NCBI RefSeq assembly: GCF_009818105.1
Contig: NZ_CP046564.1
Location: 1,116,001 to 1,180,000 of the forward strand
DNA: 64,000 nucleotides
Source: Bacillus sp. N1-1
Lineage (GTDB): Bacteria; Bacillota; Bacilli; Bacillales; Guptibacillaceae
Direction of reading: 5' to 3'
The notes under the pieces are model-generated. The model was not told where the DNA came from and did not search any database. It saw only the letters and a list, made by a program, of their open reading frames with translations. The position numbers were made by a program, and so were the translations under genes. This document shows, one piece after another, positions 43,475 to 52,626 of this stretch (within the stretch, counting starts at the first letter, position 1; every line of letters starts with the position of its first letter).

Positions 43475-45187
43475 ATGGCGCGAGTGATACAAGTGAAAGA
43501 ACTGCAGAAAAGTTTTGGCGAACGGGAGATTTTAAGTGACGTTAGCTTTGATATACGAAATGGCGAAAAGATTGGTTTAGTCGGCTGGAATGGAGCTGGA
43601 AAATCAACACTCGTCAATATTCTGATGAAAAGGATTGAACCAGATAAAGGCTCTGTGACTGTACCCCATTTGAAAATTGGGTATTTGCCTCAATCAACAG
43701 ATAATCACCTAGCTGTTGATGCTGAACTTTTCGGGGAGAGGTTAATGGAACAAAGTAAAAAGCTAGGGTTTCAGAAAGAGCGTTGGGAGCAGGAGAATCT
43801 CCAACATTTAAGTGGCGGTGAAAAACTAAAATTGTCTTTAGCAAAGATCTGGGCAAGTTCTCCTGAGTTTTTAATCCTAGATGAACCAACGAATCATCTC
43901 GATATGCAGGGGGGTAAATGGCTTATTGAAGAAGTGAGAAGTTATTCAGGTGCTGCCATCATCATTTCACATGATCGCTATTTTTTAGATGAAACCGTGA
44001 CAAAAATATTTGAATTGGAATCTGGAAAATTAACAATCTACGAAGGGAATTACTCGTTCTATCGAAACGAAAAACAGAGAAGATACGAACAGAATATGCG
44101 TGATTATGAAAAACAACAGCGTAAGGTAGAGATGATTGAACAGCAAATCAGCACCTTGAAAGACTGGTCAGCTAAAGGCCATCGTGAAGCTGGAAAAGGA
44201 GGGTCCAATTCTGAAAATCGTCAAATGGGATTGCGGGAATTCGAACGAGCGAAGGCAAAGAAAAAGGATAACCAGATAAAATCGAAGCTGAAACGGTTAA
44301 ATCTAGAGCTTAAGAAAGATGGAGTCGAAAAGCCCAGGGAAGAGAAAAGAGTATCTTTCCATTTTGAATCAACATCGAAGCGTGGCAAACGAATTCTCGA
44401 AGCCAAAGGAATTAAGAAGGAATTTGGGGATCGCCTCCTCTTTGATAAAAGTCACTTTTACATCAAGCATGGTGATCGAATTGGACTAATAGGCTCCAAT
44501 GGTTCAGGAAAAACAACCTTTATTAAACTCCTTCTTGAGCAGGAACAGCTTACGAAAGGTTCGCTTTGGATAAGTGAATCAACAAAAGTGGCGTATCTTT
44601 CACAGGATGTAACGGACCTCCCAGGCCAAAAAACACCGTTAGATTACCTTGATTTAACGAATCGACAGCAGGAAACAAAAGCGAGAACGCTTCTTGCCAA
44701 TATGGGTATTCAGCAAGAAATTCTTGGGAAACCCATTTCTCAATTGAGTCTAGGAGAACGAACGCGAATAAAGTTAATCCATATGATTTTGATGGATTAT
44801 GACTTCTTGATCCTAGATGAACCGACAAATCATCTCGATCTTCCAAGCCGAGAAGAGCTGGAAAGAACGCTTAGTACGTATACAGGTACGCTCTTGATCG
44901 TTTCACACGACAGGTATTTAATTGAAAAACTGTGTACAAAATTATTAGTTATCGACAATGGGCAAATGAAGCGGGTTGAAGTAGGGATTAAGGAATATGA
45001 GGAAAAACAAAAGAAGAAGGAGACAGGAAGCGAAAACATAAGGGAAGAATTAGCTGTCATTGAAACCAAAATGACAGAGCTCCTAGGCAAAATTAGCTAC
45101 TTGTCAGCAGGTACGGAGGAATATAAATCGATCGATAAAGAGCTAATGAAGCTGATGGATTTAAAAAGAAAATTGAATAACCTATGA
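43475..45187 (+). CDS. VmlR-like antibiotic-resistance ABC-F ATPase
   Basis: A 570-residue soluble protein with two ABC ATPase domains and no membrane segment, hence ABC-F. Domain 1 has Walker A GWNGAGKST, signature LSGGEKLKLSLAK and Walker B FLILDEPTNHLD. The linker between (about residues 190-290) is long, charged and carries the antibiotic-resistance-domain loop (ISTLKDWSAKGHREAGKGG). Domain 2 has GSNGSGKTT, LSLGERTRIKL and FLILDEPTNHLDLPSREEL. The sequence resembles Bacillus VmlR, which displaces lincosamides, streptogramin A and pleuromutilins from the ribosome. ATG 43475 follows AAGAGGTG by six bases; expression is probably leader-controlled. Confidence 0.85.
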   Translation: MARVIQVKELQKSFGEREILSDVSFDIRNGEKIGLVGWNGAGKSTLVNILMKRIEPDKGSVTVPHLKIGYLPQSTDNHLAVDAELFGERLMEQSKKLGFQKERWEQENLQHLSGGEKLKLSLAKIWASSPEFLILDEPTNHLDMQGGKWLIEEVRSYSGAAIIISHDRYFLDETVTKIFELESGKLTIYEGNYSFYRNEKQRRYEQNMRDYEKQQRKVEMIEQQISTLKDWSAKGHREAGKGGSNSENRQMGLREFERAKAKKKDNQIKSKLKRLNLELKKDGVEKPREEKRVSFHFESTSKRGKRILEAKGIKKEFGDRLLFDKSHFYIKHGDRIGLIGSNGSGKTTFIKLLLEQEQLTKGSLWISESTKVAYLSQDVTDLPGQKTPLDYLDLTNRQQETKARTLLANMGIQQEILGKPISQLSLGERTRIKLIHMILMDYDFLILDEPTNHLDLPSREELERTLSTYTGTLLIVSHDRYLIEKLCTKLLVIDNGQMKRVEVGIKEYEEKQKKKETGSENIREELAVIETKMTELLGKISYLSAGTEEYKSIDKELMKLMDLKRKLNNL

Positions 45188-45198
45188 TTTGCTGTAGT

Positions 45199-45235
45199 GC
45201 GCAATTCTTGAGAAGGAATTGCGCTTGTTTTTTTA
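45199..45235 (+). terminator. Terminator of the ABC-F gene
   Basis: GCGCAATTC pairs with GAATTGCGC, then TTGTTTTTTT. Confidence 0.9.
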
Positions 45236-45236
45236 T

Positions 45237-45845
45237 TCGACATGACGATCGCTTATAAAAGGAGAATATTCCCTTTTAAACGAATAAGTAAATGAATCGT
45301 GTTTTTTAGGAGGATGGATATGTTGAATTTTAATGTCTTCAGAAATTCCTGGTACCACGTTGTTCGTAAGTTTGTCCCATACATCCCCATCCTTTGTTTG
45401 GGAATAAATATTCGCTGGACTTACTGAGCCATCGCCAAGGACATAAAGATGTCCTTTTTGCGATATCGTCAACTTATCAATAAGGTTGACCGGGATTTAA
45501 GGTCGTACTCTTCCCTAGTTAAGTCATACACAAAAAGACGATCTTCCACCCCGCTTGTACTTACGAGATACAATCGGTTATTTTCCTTATCGGGACCCGG
45601 TTGAACATAAAGATAAATTGACGGAAGATTCACCGATCACCTATTTAAAAGGGGTACAGGGTGCCAATGATCCGAGGGTCGTTAAGGCTGATTCCGATCA
45701 GTTCGTTGAAGCATTAAAGAAGGAAGGATCACAAGTCAAGTACGTGGTCCTAGAAGATGAAGGACATGGCTTTTCGAAGAAAGAAAATGAAATCAATGTG
45801 TATAAAAAGATTTTAAATTTCTTTGATCAGCAACTGGTACTGTAA
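45237..45845. pseudogene. S9 peptidase relic with internal inversion
   Basis: The right part (plus strand, about 45598-45845) encodes the C-terminus of an S9 peptidase: SPITYLKGVQGANDPRVV, then VLEDEGHGFSKKENEINVYK, matching the intact enzyme at 14534-16315. The left part (about 45237-45600) encodes the propeller region of the same protein but on the minus strand: RLYLVSTSGVEDRLFVYDL, then GHLYVLGDGSVSP and WDKLTNNVVPG, with a frameshift near 45476. The region carrying the catalytic Ser is missing. The gene has therefore suffered an inversion, deletion and frameshift. Confidence 0.75.
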
Positions 45846-45895
45846 AACTTATGTAAGGTTAGTTGAACAGTAAAAAATTCATATAAGCTTTTTAC

Positions 45896-45924
45896 AAAGG
45901 CTCATGGTTTATGAGTCTTTTTCT
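45896..45924 (+). terminator. Terminator after the S9 relic
   Basis: AAAGGCTCAT pairs with ATGAGTCTTT (one G-U pair), with a T run. Confidence 0.65.
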
Positions 45925-46089
45925 TTATGCTTATGTATCCACTTTCTTTAAAGAACGTGAATGTTTTTAACTCACAATATGGTAAAAAGTATGGAATATT
46001 CATGTGTTATCCCTATTTTCGTTTTATGTGGTAAATAATTGGGAATCACCTTCGAACAGATACATATTGCTTCACCAAGGAGGATTAAA

Positions 46090-46962
46090 ATGCGATTTTA
46101 TTATACAGGTTTCGTGATATTAGCTGCTATTTTATGGGGAATTTCAGGAGGATTAGCAGGGATTTTAATGGACAAAGGGTGGAGTCCACTTGTGATCTCT
46201 TTTTATAGAGGGGCAATTGGATTAGTTTGTTTAGTTATTTGGCTCCTTCTTCAACGAAAAGAAAGTTCAAGGAAGCATTCTTCGAGAAAGGTCATGTGGG
46301 CAATGCTCGCTGGAGTTGCTGTAGCTGGAAACTTCAGCTTTTACTTTCTTAGTATTTCCGAATCTGGAGTTGCTGTAGCCTCGACCTTAATGTATACGGC
46401 ACCGTTATTCGTGCTGATTAGTTCTTTTGTCTTTCGAATTGAGTCGATTACGCCTTTTAAGGTCATATCGATGATTGTCGTGATGGGTGGGATTAGTTTA
46501 TTAACAAATATTTATGAAACGGGTATCAGCCAATTAAATGTGTTAGGGGTAGTGAGCGGGCTACTATCAGGTGTTTCTTATGCTCTCTTTATCTTTAGTT
46601 TTAAGAATGCTTCAAAAAATAATAGCCCTCCGTTTGTCCTAAGCACGGCTTTTGCTACATTTACCATCGTAATGCTTCTTTTTATTGATCATAAGGAAGC
46701 ACTCTCTGTTTTATTTTCAGAGGATATCATTTGGTTTGTCACTCTCGGAATCATTGGCGCGGGGGTTTCATTTTACCTCTATGTAGAAGGGTTGAAAAAA
46801 ACGTCAGCATCGGTTGCTTCTGTTATTGCGATGGTAGAACCAGTCACCGCTTCTTTGTTTGGCTTAGTGATTTTAGGAGAAGTTCTTACTGTCTTACAGA
46901 GTATTGGGCTTATTGTCATCCTAATAGCGATTACAATGTTAAGTTTAAAACAGAAGGAGTGA
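46090..46962 (+). CDS. EamA family (DMT) transporter
   Basis: A 290-residue inner-membrane protein with ten helices forming two EamA repeats. The first starts FVILAAILWGISGGLAGIL, the second FVTLGIIGAGVSFYLYVEGL; the latter ends with the family motif ASVIAMVEPVTASLFGLVILGE. These drug/metabolite transporters usually export amino acids or metabolites by exchange or proton coupling. ATG 46090 follows AAGGAGG; 17 upstream codons in frame lack a site. Confidence 0.85.
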   Translation: MRFYYTGFVILAAILWGISGGLAGILMDKGWSPLVISFYRGAIGLVCLVIWLLLQRKESSRKHSSRKVMWAMLAGVAVAGNFSFYFLSISESGVAVASTLMYTAPLFVLISSFVFRIESITPFKVISMIVVMGGISLLTNIYETGISQLNVLGVVSGLLSGVSYALFIFSFKNASKNNSPPFVLSTAFATFTIVMLLFIDHKEALSVLFSEDIIWFVTLGIIGAGVSFYLYVEGLKKTSASVASVIAMVEPVTASLFGLVILGEVLTVLQSIGLIVILIAITMLSLKQKE

Positions 46963-47216
46963 AGAGGGAAAATGTGGTCGTAGGGTAGATTGTTTGATGT
47001 AATGAATGTAAGAGCTTTTGTAAAACGTTTACTACTACTGCTTAAGAAGCCCTTTTCATAAAGTAATAACATCAGAGCCTTTTTTAAAAGGTAGAAAGGT
47101 AAAAGGCTAATGTAAAAGAAGAATGACTTTTCACTTCTTGTGTTGGAGCTATATGAAAGATCATTTTATTCGAATGATAGTGATAGTGGTTTAGGGAAAT
47201 AGAGAGAACGATGAAA
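46963..47216. other. Gap between EamA and SDR genes
   Basis: No gene seen. A weak stem (AGCCTTTT/AAAAGGCT) around 47075-47107 may end the EamA transcript. Confidence 0.35.
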
Positions 47217-47255
47217 AACGGCCCACAAAACGAACTGTTTTGTGGGCCGTTCTAT
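47217..47255. terminator. Strong bidirectional terminator
   Basis: A perfect 15-base stem (AACGGCCCACAAAAC/GTTTTGTGGGCCGTT) around a five-base loop, downstream of the minus-strand SDR gene. Confidence 0.9.
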
Positions 47256-47288
47256 TTAGGTATTTTGCATTTTAAAAAGTAAGGTTGC

Positions 47289-48038
47289 TTACTTCGTATT
47301 CGTAAACCCGCCATCAATACGAATCACTTCACCATTGATGTACTGTGCTTTTGAGGTTAAAAGAAACGTGACAAGCTCAGCTACTTCTTCAGGCGTACCG
47401 AGACGCTTTTGAGGAATACCGGCTTCGGCATTTTCTTTCATTTTCGGATTGGCATCATAAAAGTCTTTTACCATAGGCGTTTCGGTTGGTCCAGGGGCGA
47501 TTGCGTTTGCGCGCAGACCATCTTTGGCATATTCTGCAACGATGCTTTTCGTTAAACCAATAATTCCGTGCTTTGTAGCAGAATACGTGACAACTGAATC
47601 CTGACCGATGACACCGGCACTTGAAGCTGTATTTACAATGGAGCCACCACCGTTTTTAATCATCACATCGGCTACATAACGGACACCGTATAAGGCACCC
47701 ATCAAGTTAATGTCGACGATCTTCTCGATTTCTTCAACCTTTGTATTTAAGTAGTATTCACCGCTACCGGAGATGCCGGCGTTGTTGAAAAAGTAATCAA
47801 TTTTACCGAAGGCTTCAACCGTTTTATCAACGTAATTCTTTACATCTTCTGCTTTTGATACATCGGCTTTTATGAAAAGCGCATCAACGCCTGCCTTTTT
47901 CGCAAGATCGACCGTTTCATTACCGCCTTCTTCATTAATATCGACTGCAACGATAGTCACTCCTTCATCAGCTAAGCGAACCGCCGCTGCTTGTCCTAAT
48001 CCACTTCCTGCACCTGTAATAATGGCGACTTTACTCAC
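47289..48038 (-). CDS. Short-chain dehydrogenase/reductase
   Basis: A 249-residue classical SDR. The cofactor motif TGAGSGLG is at residues about 8-15, NNAGISGSG lies near 85-93, the catalytic Ser in NTASSAGVIG and YxxxK in YSATKHG. The Asp in AVDINEEG after strand 2 predicts NAD preference. The C-terminal YINGEVIRIDGGF is typical of the family. GTG 48038 is the start: AGGAGG lies eight bases upstream. The longer frame reaching 48116 has no ribosome binding site. It likely oxidises or reduces an alcohol/ketone. Confidence 0.9.
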   Translation of the reverse strand: MSKVAIITGAGSGLGQAAAVRLADEGVTIVAVDINEEGGNETVDLAKKAGVDALFIKADVSKAEDVKNYVDKTVEAFGKIDYFFNNAGISGSGEYYLNTKVEEIEKIVDINLMGALYGVRYVADVMIKNGGGSIVNTASSAGVIGQDSVVTYSATKHGIIGLTKSIVAEYAKDGLRANAIAPGPTETPMVKDFYDANPKMKENAEAGIPQKRLGTPEEVAELVTFLLTSKAQYINGEVIRIDGGFTNTK

Positions 48039-48152
48039 GCATAAAACCTCCTGATTAGTTGTTTGAAGATCATATCCTGTTGCTATAGTACTAGTATAGA
48101 CCTTTGAGATATGCAAATAAATGAAAACGGCTTGAGCGAAGCATCTGGGCTA

Positions 48153-48731
48153 CTACCTTGATACATACGGATTTCCAGTTATCCAAAATCTCCAGGGATA
48201 ATCTTTGGCGTCACCAGAGTTATCAATGCCAATGCGTTTTCCTTCAGAGATGTGATCAGGCTGATAGCCACTACGAAGATAAAGTGGCGCTCGTATTAAA
48301 GCATGTCCATAATCACTTGGATCAATCCCAAGTGCTTTTGTTAGTTTACCTGGTCCATCCGTCCATTCCTTTTGCTTGCGACCGGGTCTTCGCTGCTCCA
48401 TTAAATCGAGCCCTTTGAGTGGCTCAACGGCTCGCACAAGAACAGCTTCTGGAACACCAGCTTCAGCACTTACAACGTTAAACAAACAATGGGTATGCAT
48501 AACATAGGTATACGCATTTCCAGGAGGACCAAACATCACTTCTGTGCGCTTTGTGCGTTTATTGTTAAAACTGTGAGCAGCTTGATCGATTGCTCCTAGG
48601 TACGCTTCTGTTTCAACGATATACCCCGATGCAAGTCCTTCGTCTGTTTCTTTAACTAGCTCACAGCCGAGGAGCGCTTTTGCTAGTTCGAGGGTTGGTT
48701 TTTGATAGAAATCTCTAGGTAAGATTGACAT
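48153..48731 (-). CDS. Alkyladenine (3-methyladenine) DNA glycosylase
   Basis: A 192-residue AAG/Mpg-family glycosylase that removes alkylated purines to start base-excision repair. It shows FYQKPTLELAKALLGCELV at the N-terminus, the active-site segment IVETEAYLGAIDQAAHSFNN (general-base Glu) with KRTEVMFGPPGNAYTYV, and the C-terminal DGPGKLTKALGID. It corresponds to the Bacillus YxlJ-type enzyme. AAGGAAGG is just upstream of the ATG. Confidence 0.9.
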   Translation of the reverse strand: MSILPRDFYQKPTLELAKALLGCELVKETDEGLASGYIVETEAYLGAIDQAAHSFNNKRTKRTEVMFGPPGNAYTYVMHTHCLFNVVSAEAGVPEAVLVRAVEPLKGLDLMEQRRPGRKQKEWTDGPGKLTKALGIDPSDYGHALIRAPLYLRSGYQPDHISEGKRIGIDNSGDAKDYPWRFWITGNPYVSR

Positions 48732-49045
48732 AATCGTGTCCTTCCTTAGGAGGTTTAGTTGTTGTAGTGTTTAATGGTATGGTTTTTTCAATCTATGCAT
48801 TAGTTTTCCACAAGCTTTCATGAACTAAACGAATGTATACTGTGACCGACCATCTTGGTTAATATCACAATGCACAGAGTGGAGATTCATTAATTGCTGA
48901 AACTTAAGGTCAGCCTATTCGTATAAAGTAGTGTAATTGAATGGAATGTGGCGAATAATTAGCATTTAAAGAACGTGTTGAGAAAGGTGAATAAACTACT
49001 TTTGCTATTCATCGTAGGCTTTATCTTCAAACTGGGGGTTATTAA
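48732..49045. other. Gap between divergent glycosylase and L7/L12-like genes
   Basis: About 310 AT-rich bases presumably carrying two divergent promoters. No gene, repeat or strong stem was seen. Confidence 0.35.
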
Positions 49046-49318
49046 ATGACAGAAATTGTGGCTTTAGGTTTTGGAGTATGTGTCTTTTATCTTATTTTTC
49101 GACTAGGTGCTCAGATGAATAGTCTTAGTATGCAAATGAAAAGAATGAATGATCATCTCGATCGAATGGCACAGCACATGGGTTTACCTGAAGACCCCAT
49201 CAACGAAGAATTGCGAGAGCTAGTGAGAGAAGGAAGAATGGTAGAAGCTGTTAAAAGAACGAGAGAGGTATTTGGGCTATCGCTAGTGGAAGCAAAGCAA
49301 TACGTAGATGGGCTTTAG
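49046..49318 (+). CDS. Membrane-anchored L7/L12 C-terminal-like protein
   Basis: A 90-residue protein. Residues about 5-20 are a hydrophobic helix (VALGFGVCVFYLIFRLG), residues 25-45 a likely coiled coil (LSMQMKRMNDHLDRMAQHM). Residues about 55-90 resemble the C-terminal domain of ribosomal protein L7/L12 (LREGRMVEAVKRTRE-like helix, then GLSLVEAKQYVDGL). It is not a ribosomal protein gene: it is alone and membrane-tethered. The family is widespread but functionally unknown. GGGGGT precedes the ATG. Confidence 0.7.
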   Translation: MTEIVALGFGVCVFYLIFRLGAQMNSLSMQMKRMNDHLDRMAQHMGLPEDPINEELRELVREGRMVEAVKRTREVFGLSLVEAKQYVDGL

Positions 49319-49398
49319 AATACGGAAACTTGTCTATTCGTGAGGCTAGTGCATGAAGAAAACCAGTATCGGTGTAAAAAGTTCATTCTTTCTGCTTC

Positions 49399-49428
49399 AA
49401 AGAGATCATTATTAGAATGATCTCTTTT
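49399..49428 (+). terminator. Terminator of the L7/L12-like gene
   Basis: AAAGAGATCATT pairs with AATGATCTCTTT and ends in T residues. Confidence 0.85.
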
Positions 49429-49604
49429 GTATGAAGGAGTGAGGGAATAGATACTAGCTGCTTAAATCGAGATCTGGACATTTAAATCAAAATGGGAATT
49501 GAAGTGAGCCAAAGCAAGTCGAAAATCCTTAAAAGTTGATTACGTATGACTACATATGGCGCACCATTTCATAATCTTCATGTTATAAAAGATGATAGGG
49601 ACAG

Positions 49605-49645
49605 AAAAACCCCCTCCAGTTCCATTGAAAAAGAAAGGGGGGATT
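49605..49645 (-). terminator. Terminator of the minus-strand 2H phosphoesterase gene
   Basis: On the minus strand CCCCC...GGGGG encloses a long loop and is followed by TTTTT. Confidence 0.65.
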
Positions 49646-49664
49646 TGATTATGGACTGAACCAT

Positions 49665-50195
49665 TTATCCGAGAGGTATTTCAATAAGTGGCTCGTATCG
49701 GTTGCTGTCAGAGCGTAGTTCATAGACTCGTATAGATTTGACTAAGAAAGTAGGGTAAGGTGTTAGCTCCTTTTCAGCTGTAAGCGCCATGTCGTTTAGC
49801 GCCTCCTTGGTTAAACCGTACTGTTCTTTTCCGAGCGTTAAATGAGCAACGAAGTTTTCTAGTTCAAAATATTGTTGAATAAGATCTTCAGAAGGGGAGA
49901 TTGCTTTGACAATCGCTTCGTGTACTGGATACAGTTTTTCAGATAGAACACTTAAGTAAAGAATGTTATCACCAAAGTAGTTCGGTTTGGCTAGCGTAAT
50001 GGTAAACGGGTGAATGCTTTTACAAACGGTTTTCACTTTTTTAATCCATTCCTTATCAGATGTTAACCCTCCCTGTGCTTTTAGAGTAATGTGCGGTTCG
50101 ACTATTGGTGAACCTAGCCATTCATGTTGGAAGTGCTCGACCTTTTTTTGATAGTCGGATGGTGGGGTGATGCCGATAAAATGCTGTGTGGTCAT
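49665..50195 (-). CDS. 2H phosphoesterase (2'-5' RNA ligase family)
   Basis: A 176-residue protein with the two 2H motifs PHITLKAQG (residues about 34-42) and AHLTLGKEQ (about 117-125), plus the typical N-terminal HFIGITPP. It fits the Bacillus YjcG-like lineage of 2H phosphoesterases, which hydrolyse or ligate 2'-5' or cyclic phosphates. AAAGGA lies about ten bases upstream of the ATG. It is distinct from the family member at 18702-19250. Confidence 0.8.
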   Translation of the reverse strand: MTTQHFIGITPPSDYQKKVEHFQHEWLGSPIVEPHITLKAQGGLTSDKEWIKKVKTVCKSIHPFTITLAKPNYFGDNILYLSVLSEKLYPVHEAIVKAISPSEDLIQQYFELENFVAHLTLGKEQYGLTKEALNDMALTAEKELTPYPTFLVKSIRVYELRSDSNRYEPLIEIPLG

Positions 50196-50395
50196 ACGGA
50201 TTCAGTCCTTTGTTATAGATTAATAGTTAGTACCGTATTGTAACGTGTGTATGATTCTTTTGCCCGTATTATTGTTTAATTATGGCTATTATAACAATAA
50301 TAGGATAACTAGAGTGTTTGACTGGTTGCAGGCTTCGAACATAGGGTATCATTGCTATATCTTGCCACTTTGCAAATATCGACAGCATTCGCCCT

Positions 50396-50416
50396 AAACC
50401 GGGTGGTGACAGGCAC
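50396..50416 (+). repeat. 21-base dispersed repeat, copy 1
   Basis: Identical to bases 52627-52647. The core is GGGTGGTGACAGGCAC. Both copies lie 20-40 bases upstream of a ribosome binding site of a membrane-protein gene. Confidence 0.75.
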
Positions 50417-50436
50417 CAATTAGAAGGAGGTTTTCC

Positions 50437-52083
50437 ATGTCTTCAGAACTTGAATCGAGTTACGAAACAAAGTCACCACTCAATAAGAAGTACATCTTAC
50501 AAGCTTCTTACTGGAAAGGTGTTCAAATTCTTTCCGTATTAAGTTTACTCTTTAGCTTATTCTATCTATCATTTCGAGACACGAGTCCGATTTGGAATGT
50601 GTTTGGGGTTTTGTTTCTGTTAATGATTGTGATGAGCATCTTAGGTGTGCTCAGGCAACGCAATTTAAGCATTGCGAGTGCACTGTATTTGATGTTTATT
50701 CCTTTTTTAATTATTCTGATCGGCTTGATGAATTTTCAGCTATCAAATCAGTATCCAGGTGAAACAAGCATTCTACCGATTCTTATCCCTAGTTTGTTCC
50801 TTCTGGTTCATGTAGTTACCTTGATTTTTGCCTGGAGAATGGACAAGCAACGAAAAGAGGGAGTGAAGAGTATCCCCCGATCGTTTTCTGAGCTATTGGT
50901 ATGGGGGAATTTCGTTGTATTAATCGTCGGACTCTTCACAAGTTCCTTGATTTTGTTTCGTTACGAAAACGGCGGCTACGCGCCTTACGTGAATCAGCTC
51001 GCTTTGTTTTACGCATTCGTTTTCTTAGCAAGTACCGTTCTTATTATACAGGGGAGCAAGGCACGCCCAACGTTGCGGAGAACCTTGATGATCGGTGGGT
51101 TTGCGATTACTTTCATTCATTTCCTTCCGCTCCTCTCAGTTCCGATTATCATCAATCAGGCAGAAGAACAGGTAGAAAAGGCGTTTGCTCAGTGGGATTC
51201 ATCGAAATTCCATTCGTCTGAATTTCAACAAACGCCATTTTCTCTTCCCGCTTATTTTCTTGGCATTCCACCGGCTGATGTTGAAGGGGAAAAGGATGTG
51301 CTGTTTTATGAAGGGACTGAAGGAGTGGACGATGGCGTTGAGCTTCGCTTTGATTCTTTTTTTTCAAAAGAAAAGGAGGGAAAGCTTCCTGTCTTAATTC
51401 GCATACACGGTGGTTCGTGGGCAAATGGAGATAAAGGTGATGCGAACGTCATGCAGCAAAATACATATTTTGCTGAACAAGGGTATGCGGTATTTGATAT
51501 TCAATATGGACTCACAACTCTTAGTTCCTATGGATTAAGCAACAATGTTCCTGACGATGTGAGAGGCCCTTTTTCAATTGTTGATCAAGTTCGTCATATT
51601 GGTCTTTTTACGCAGTATTTAGCGGAGCATGCAGAAGAATATCAGCTGGATCTCTCAACAACGTTTGTTTCAGGAGGATCGGCCGGCGGTCATCTGGCGA
51701 CGGCTAGCGTTCTCGCTATGACAGAAGGGAAGTACGGTGACTGGTTCTCGAAAGAAATTAACGTGAAAGGTTTGATCCCTTACTATCCAGCCAACAAAGG
51801 GCCAGCGCTCGGCGGTATTCCTGGTACGGAGGAACTTCTCTGGCCAGAACAGCTCGTTAGTGAAAATAGCCCGCCAGCGCTCCTTTTTCACGGTACGCAC
51901 GATACGTACGTTGGGTATGAAACAGCGGCATCGTTTAAAGAAACGTATGCAGATCACGATAATAAAAAGGCCGCTGTGATTTATATGCCGTTTGGAAACC
52001 ATGGCAGTGATTTTTATTTTGCAGGGTATTACAGCCAGACGTTTACGTATTATATGGAGAGGTTTATGGCGTTGTATCGGTGA
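50437..52083 (+). CDS. Membrane-fused alpha/beta hydrolase
   Basis: A 548-residue protein. Residues about 30-245 hold six to seven transmembrane helices. Residues about 265-548 form an alpha/beta hydrolase of the BD-FAE/esterase-lipase type: oxyanion motif RIHGGSWANGDKG, nucleophile elbow SGGSAGGHLATAS, the acid in FHGTHDTYVG and the histidine in FGNHGSDF. The hydrolase most likely faces outside or the membrane surface. It may cleave acyl or ester groups of lipids or peptides. GAAGGAGG precedes the ATG. Confidence 0.8.
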   Translation: MSSELESSYETKSPLNKKYILQASYWKGVQILSVLSLLFSLFYLSFRDTSPIWNVFGVLFLLMIVMSILGVLRQRNLSIASALYLMFIPFLIILIGLMNFQLSNQYPGETSILPILIPSLFLLVHVVTLIFAWRMDKQRKEGVKSIPRSFSELLVWGNFVVLIVGLFTSSLILFRYENGGYAPYVNQLALFYAFVFLASTVLIIQGSKARPTLRRTLMIGGFAITFIHFLPLLSVPIIINQAEEQVEKAFAQWDSSKFHSSEFQQTPFSLPAYFLGIPPADVEGEKDVLFYEGTEGVDDGVELRFDSFFSKEKEGKLPVLIRIHGGSWANGDKGDANVMQQNTYFAEQGYAVFDIQYGLTTLSSYGLSNNVPDDVRGPFSIVDQVRHIGLFTQYLAEHAEEYQLDLSTTFVSGGSAGGHLATASVLAMTEGKYGDWFSKEINVKGLIPYYPANKGPALGGIPGTEELLWPEQLVSENSPPALLFHGTHDTYVGYETAASFKETYADHDNKKAAVIYMPFGNHGSDFYFAGYYSQTFTYYMERFMALYR

Positions 52084-52117
52084 GTGTATCGTGATTTTGG
52101 AAATATGAATAAAAAAG

Positions 52118-52160
52118 AACCAGGTGCCCCTAAAGAGAGAGGGAAGTGCCTGGTTTTCTT
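52118..52160. terminator. Terminator between hydrolase and small membrane protein genes
   Basis: AACCAGG pairs with CCTGGTT, with A and T runs on the outer sides suited to both strands. The arms contain the GGTGCC/GTGCC motif also seen in the dispersed repeat. Confidence 0.7.
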
Positions 52161-52189
52161 TGTAAGTCGATTTACATCGTTTTCTAAGG

Positions 52190-52492
52190 TTAAACGAGAC
52201 TAATGCCTATCCAAATAAAGTAAGCGATTACAGAAGCGTTGAATAGCGTAAAGAGTAATCCGATCGTCGCCCATCCTTTTTTCTCATCGCTCGTTCGGTA
52301 GACAACAAATGCGAATAAAATGGACAGCACACAGCCCGCTAGAATAACAAACATAATGGATAGGGCAGCCGATTCACCGGAGCGAGAAGATACCGGATCA
52401 ATCAAAAACATAGCGAATGTTGTTAGAACACTGATGATATTGAATAAAACCGTTCTCCACGTTGTTCTCTTTGAGCGGTAGGTGTAAAACAT
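52190..52492 (-). CDS. Small three-helix membrane protein
   Basis: A 100-residue protein with three hydrophobic helices (about 12-32, 42-65, 72-98), a basic N-terminus (YRSKRTTWR) and a short loop with YRTSDEKKGW between helices two and three. AAAGGAG is eight bases upstream of the ATG. I do not recognise a family with confidence; its layout resembles small uncharacterised Bacillus membrane proteins. Confidence 0.6.
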   Translation of the reverse strand: MFYTYRSKRTTWRTVLFNIISVLTTFAMFLIDPVSSRSGESAALSIMFVILAGCVLSILFAFVVYRTSDEKKGWATIGLLFTLFNASVIAYFIWIGISLV

Positions 52493-52626
52493 TTCGTTCT
52501 CCTTTCTAGCCTGTTACGTAGCATGTCTTTCATTATAGTGGAGTTAAAAGGAGATCACAAACTACCTAGTGGAGTGGGTTCGAGAAAGAAGAAAAAAGAA
52601 TTGAAAGATTCGACAATGTTCGACTG

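Larger units (their letters stand above)
49319..49664. other. Gap with two terminators
   Basis: Between the convergent genes I see only their terminators (49399-49428 and 49605-49645) and no gene. Confidence 0.4.
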
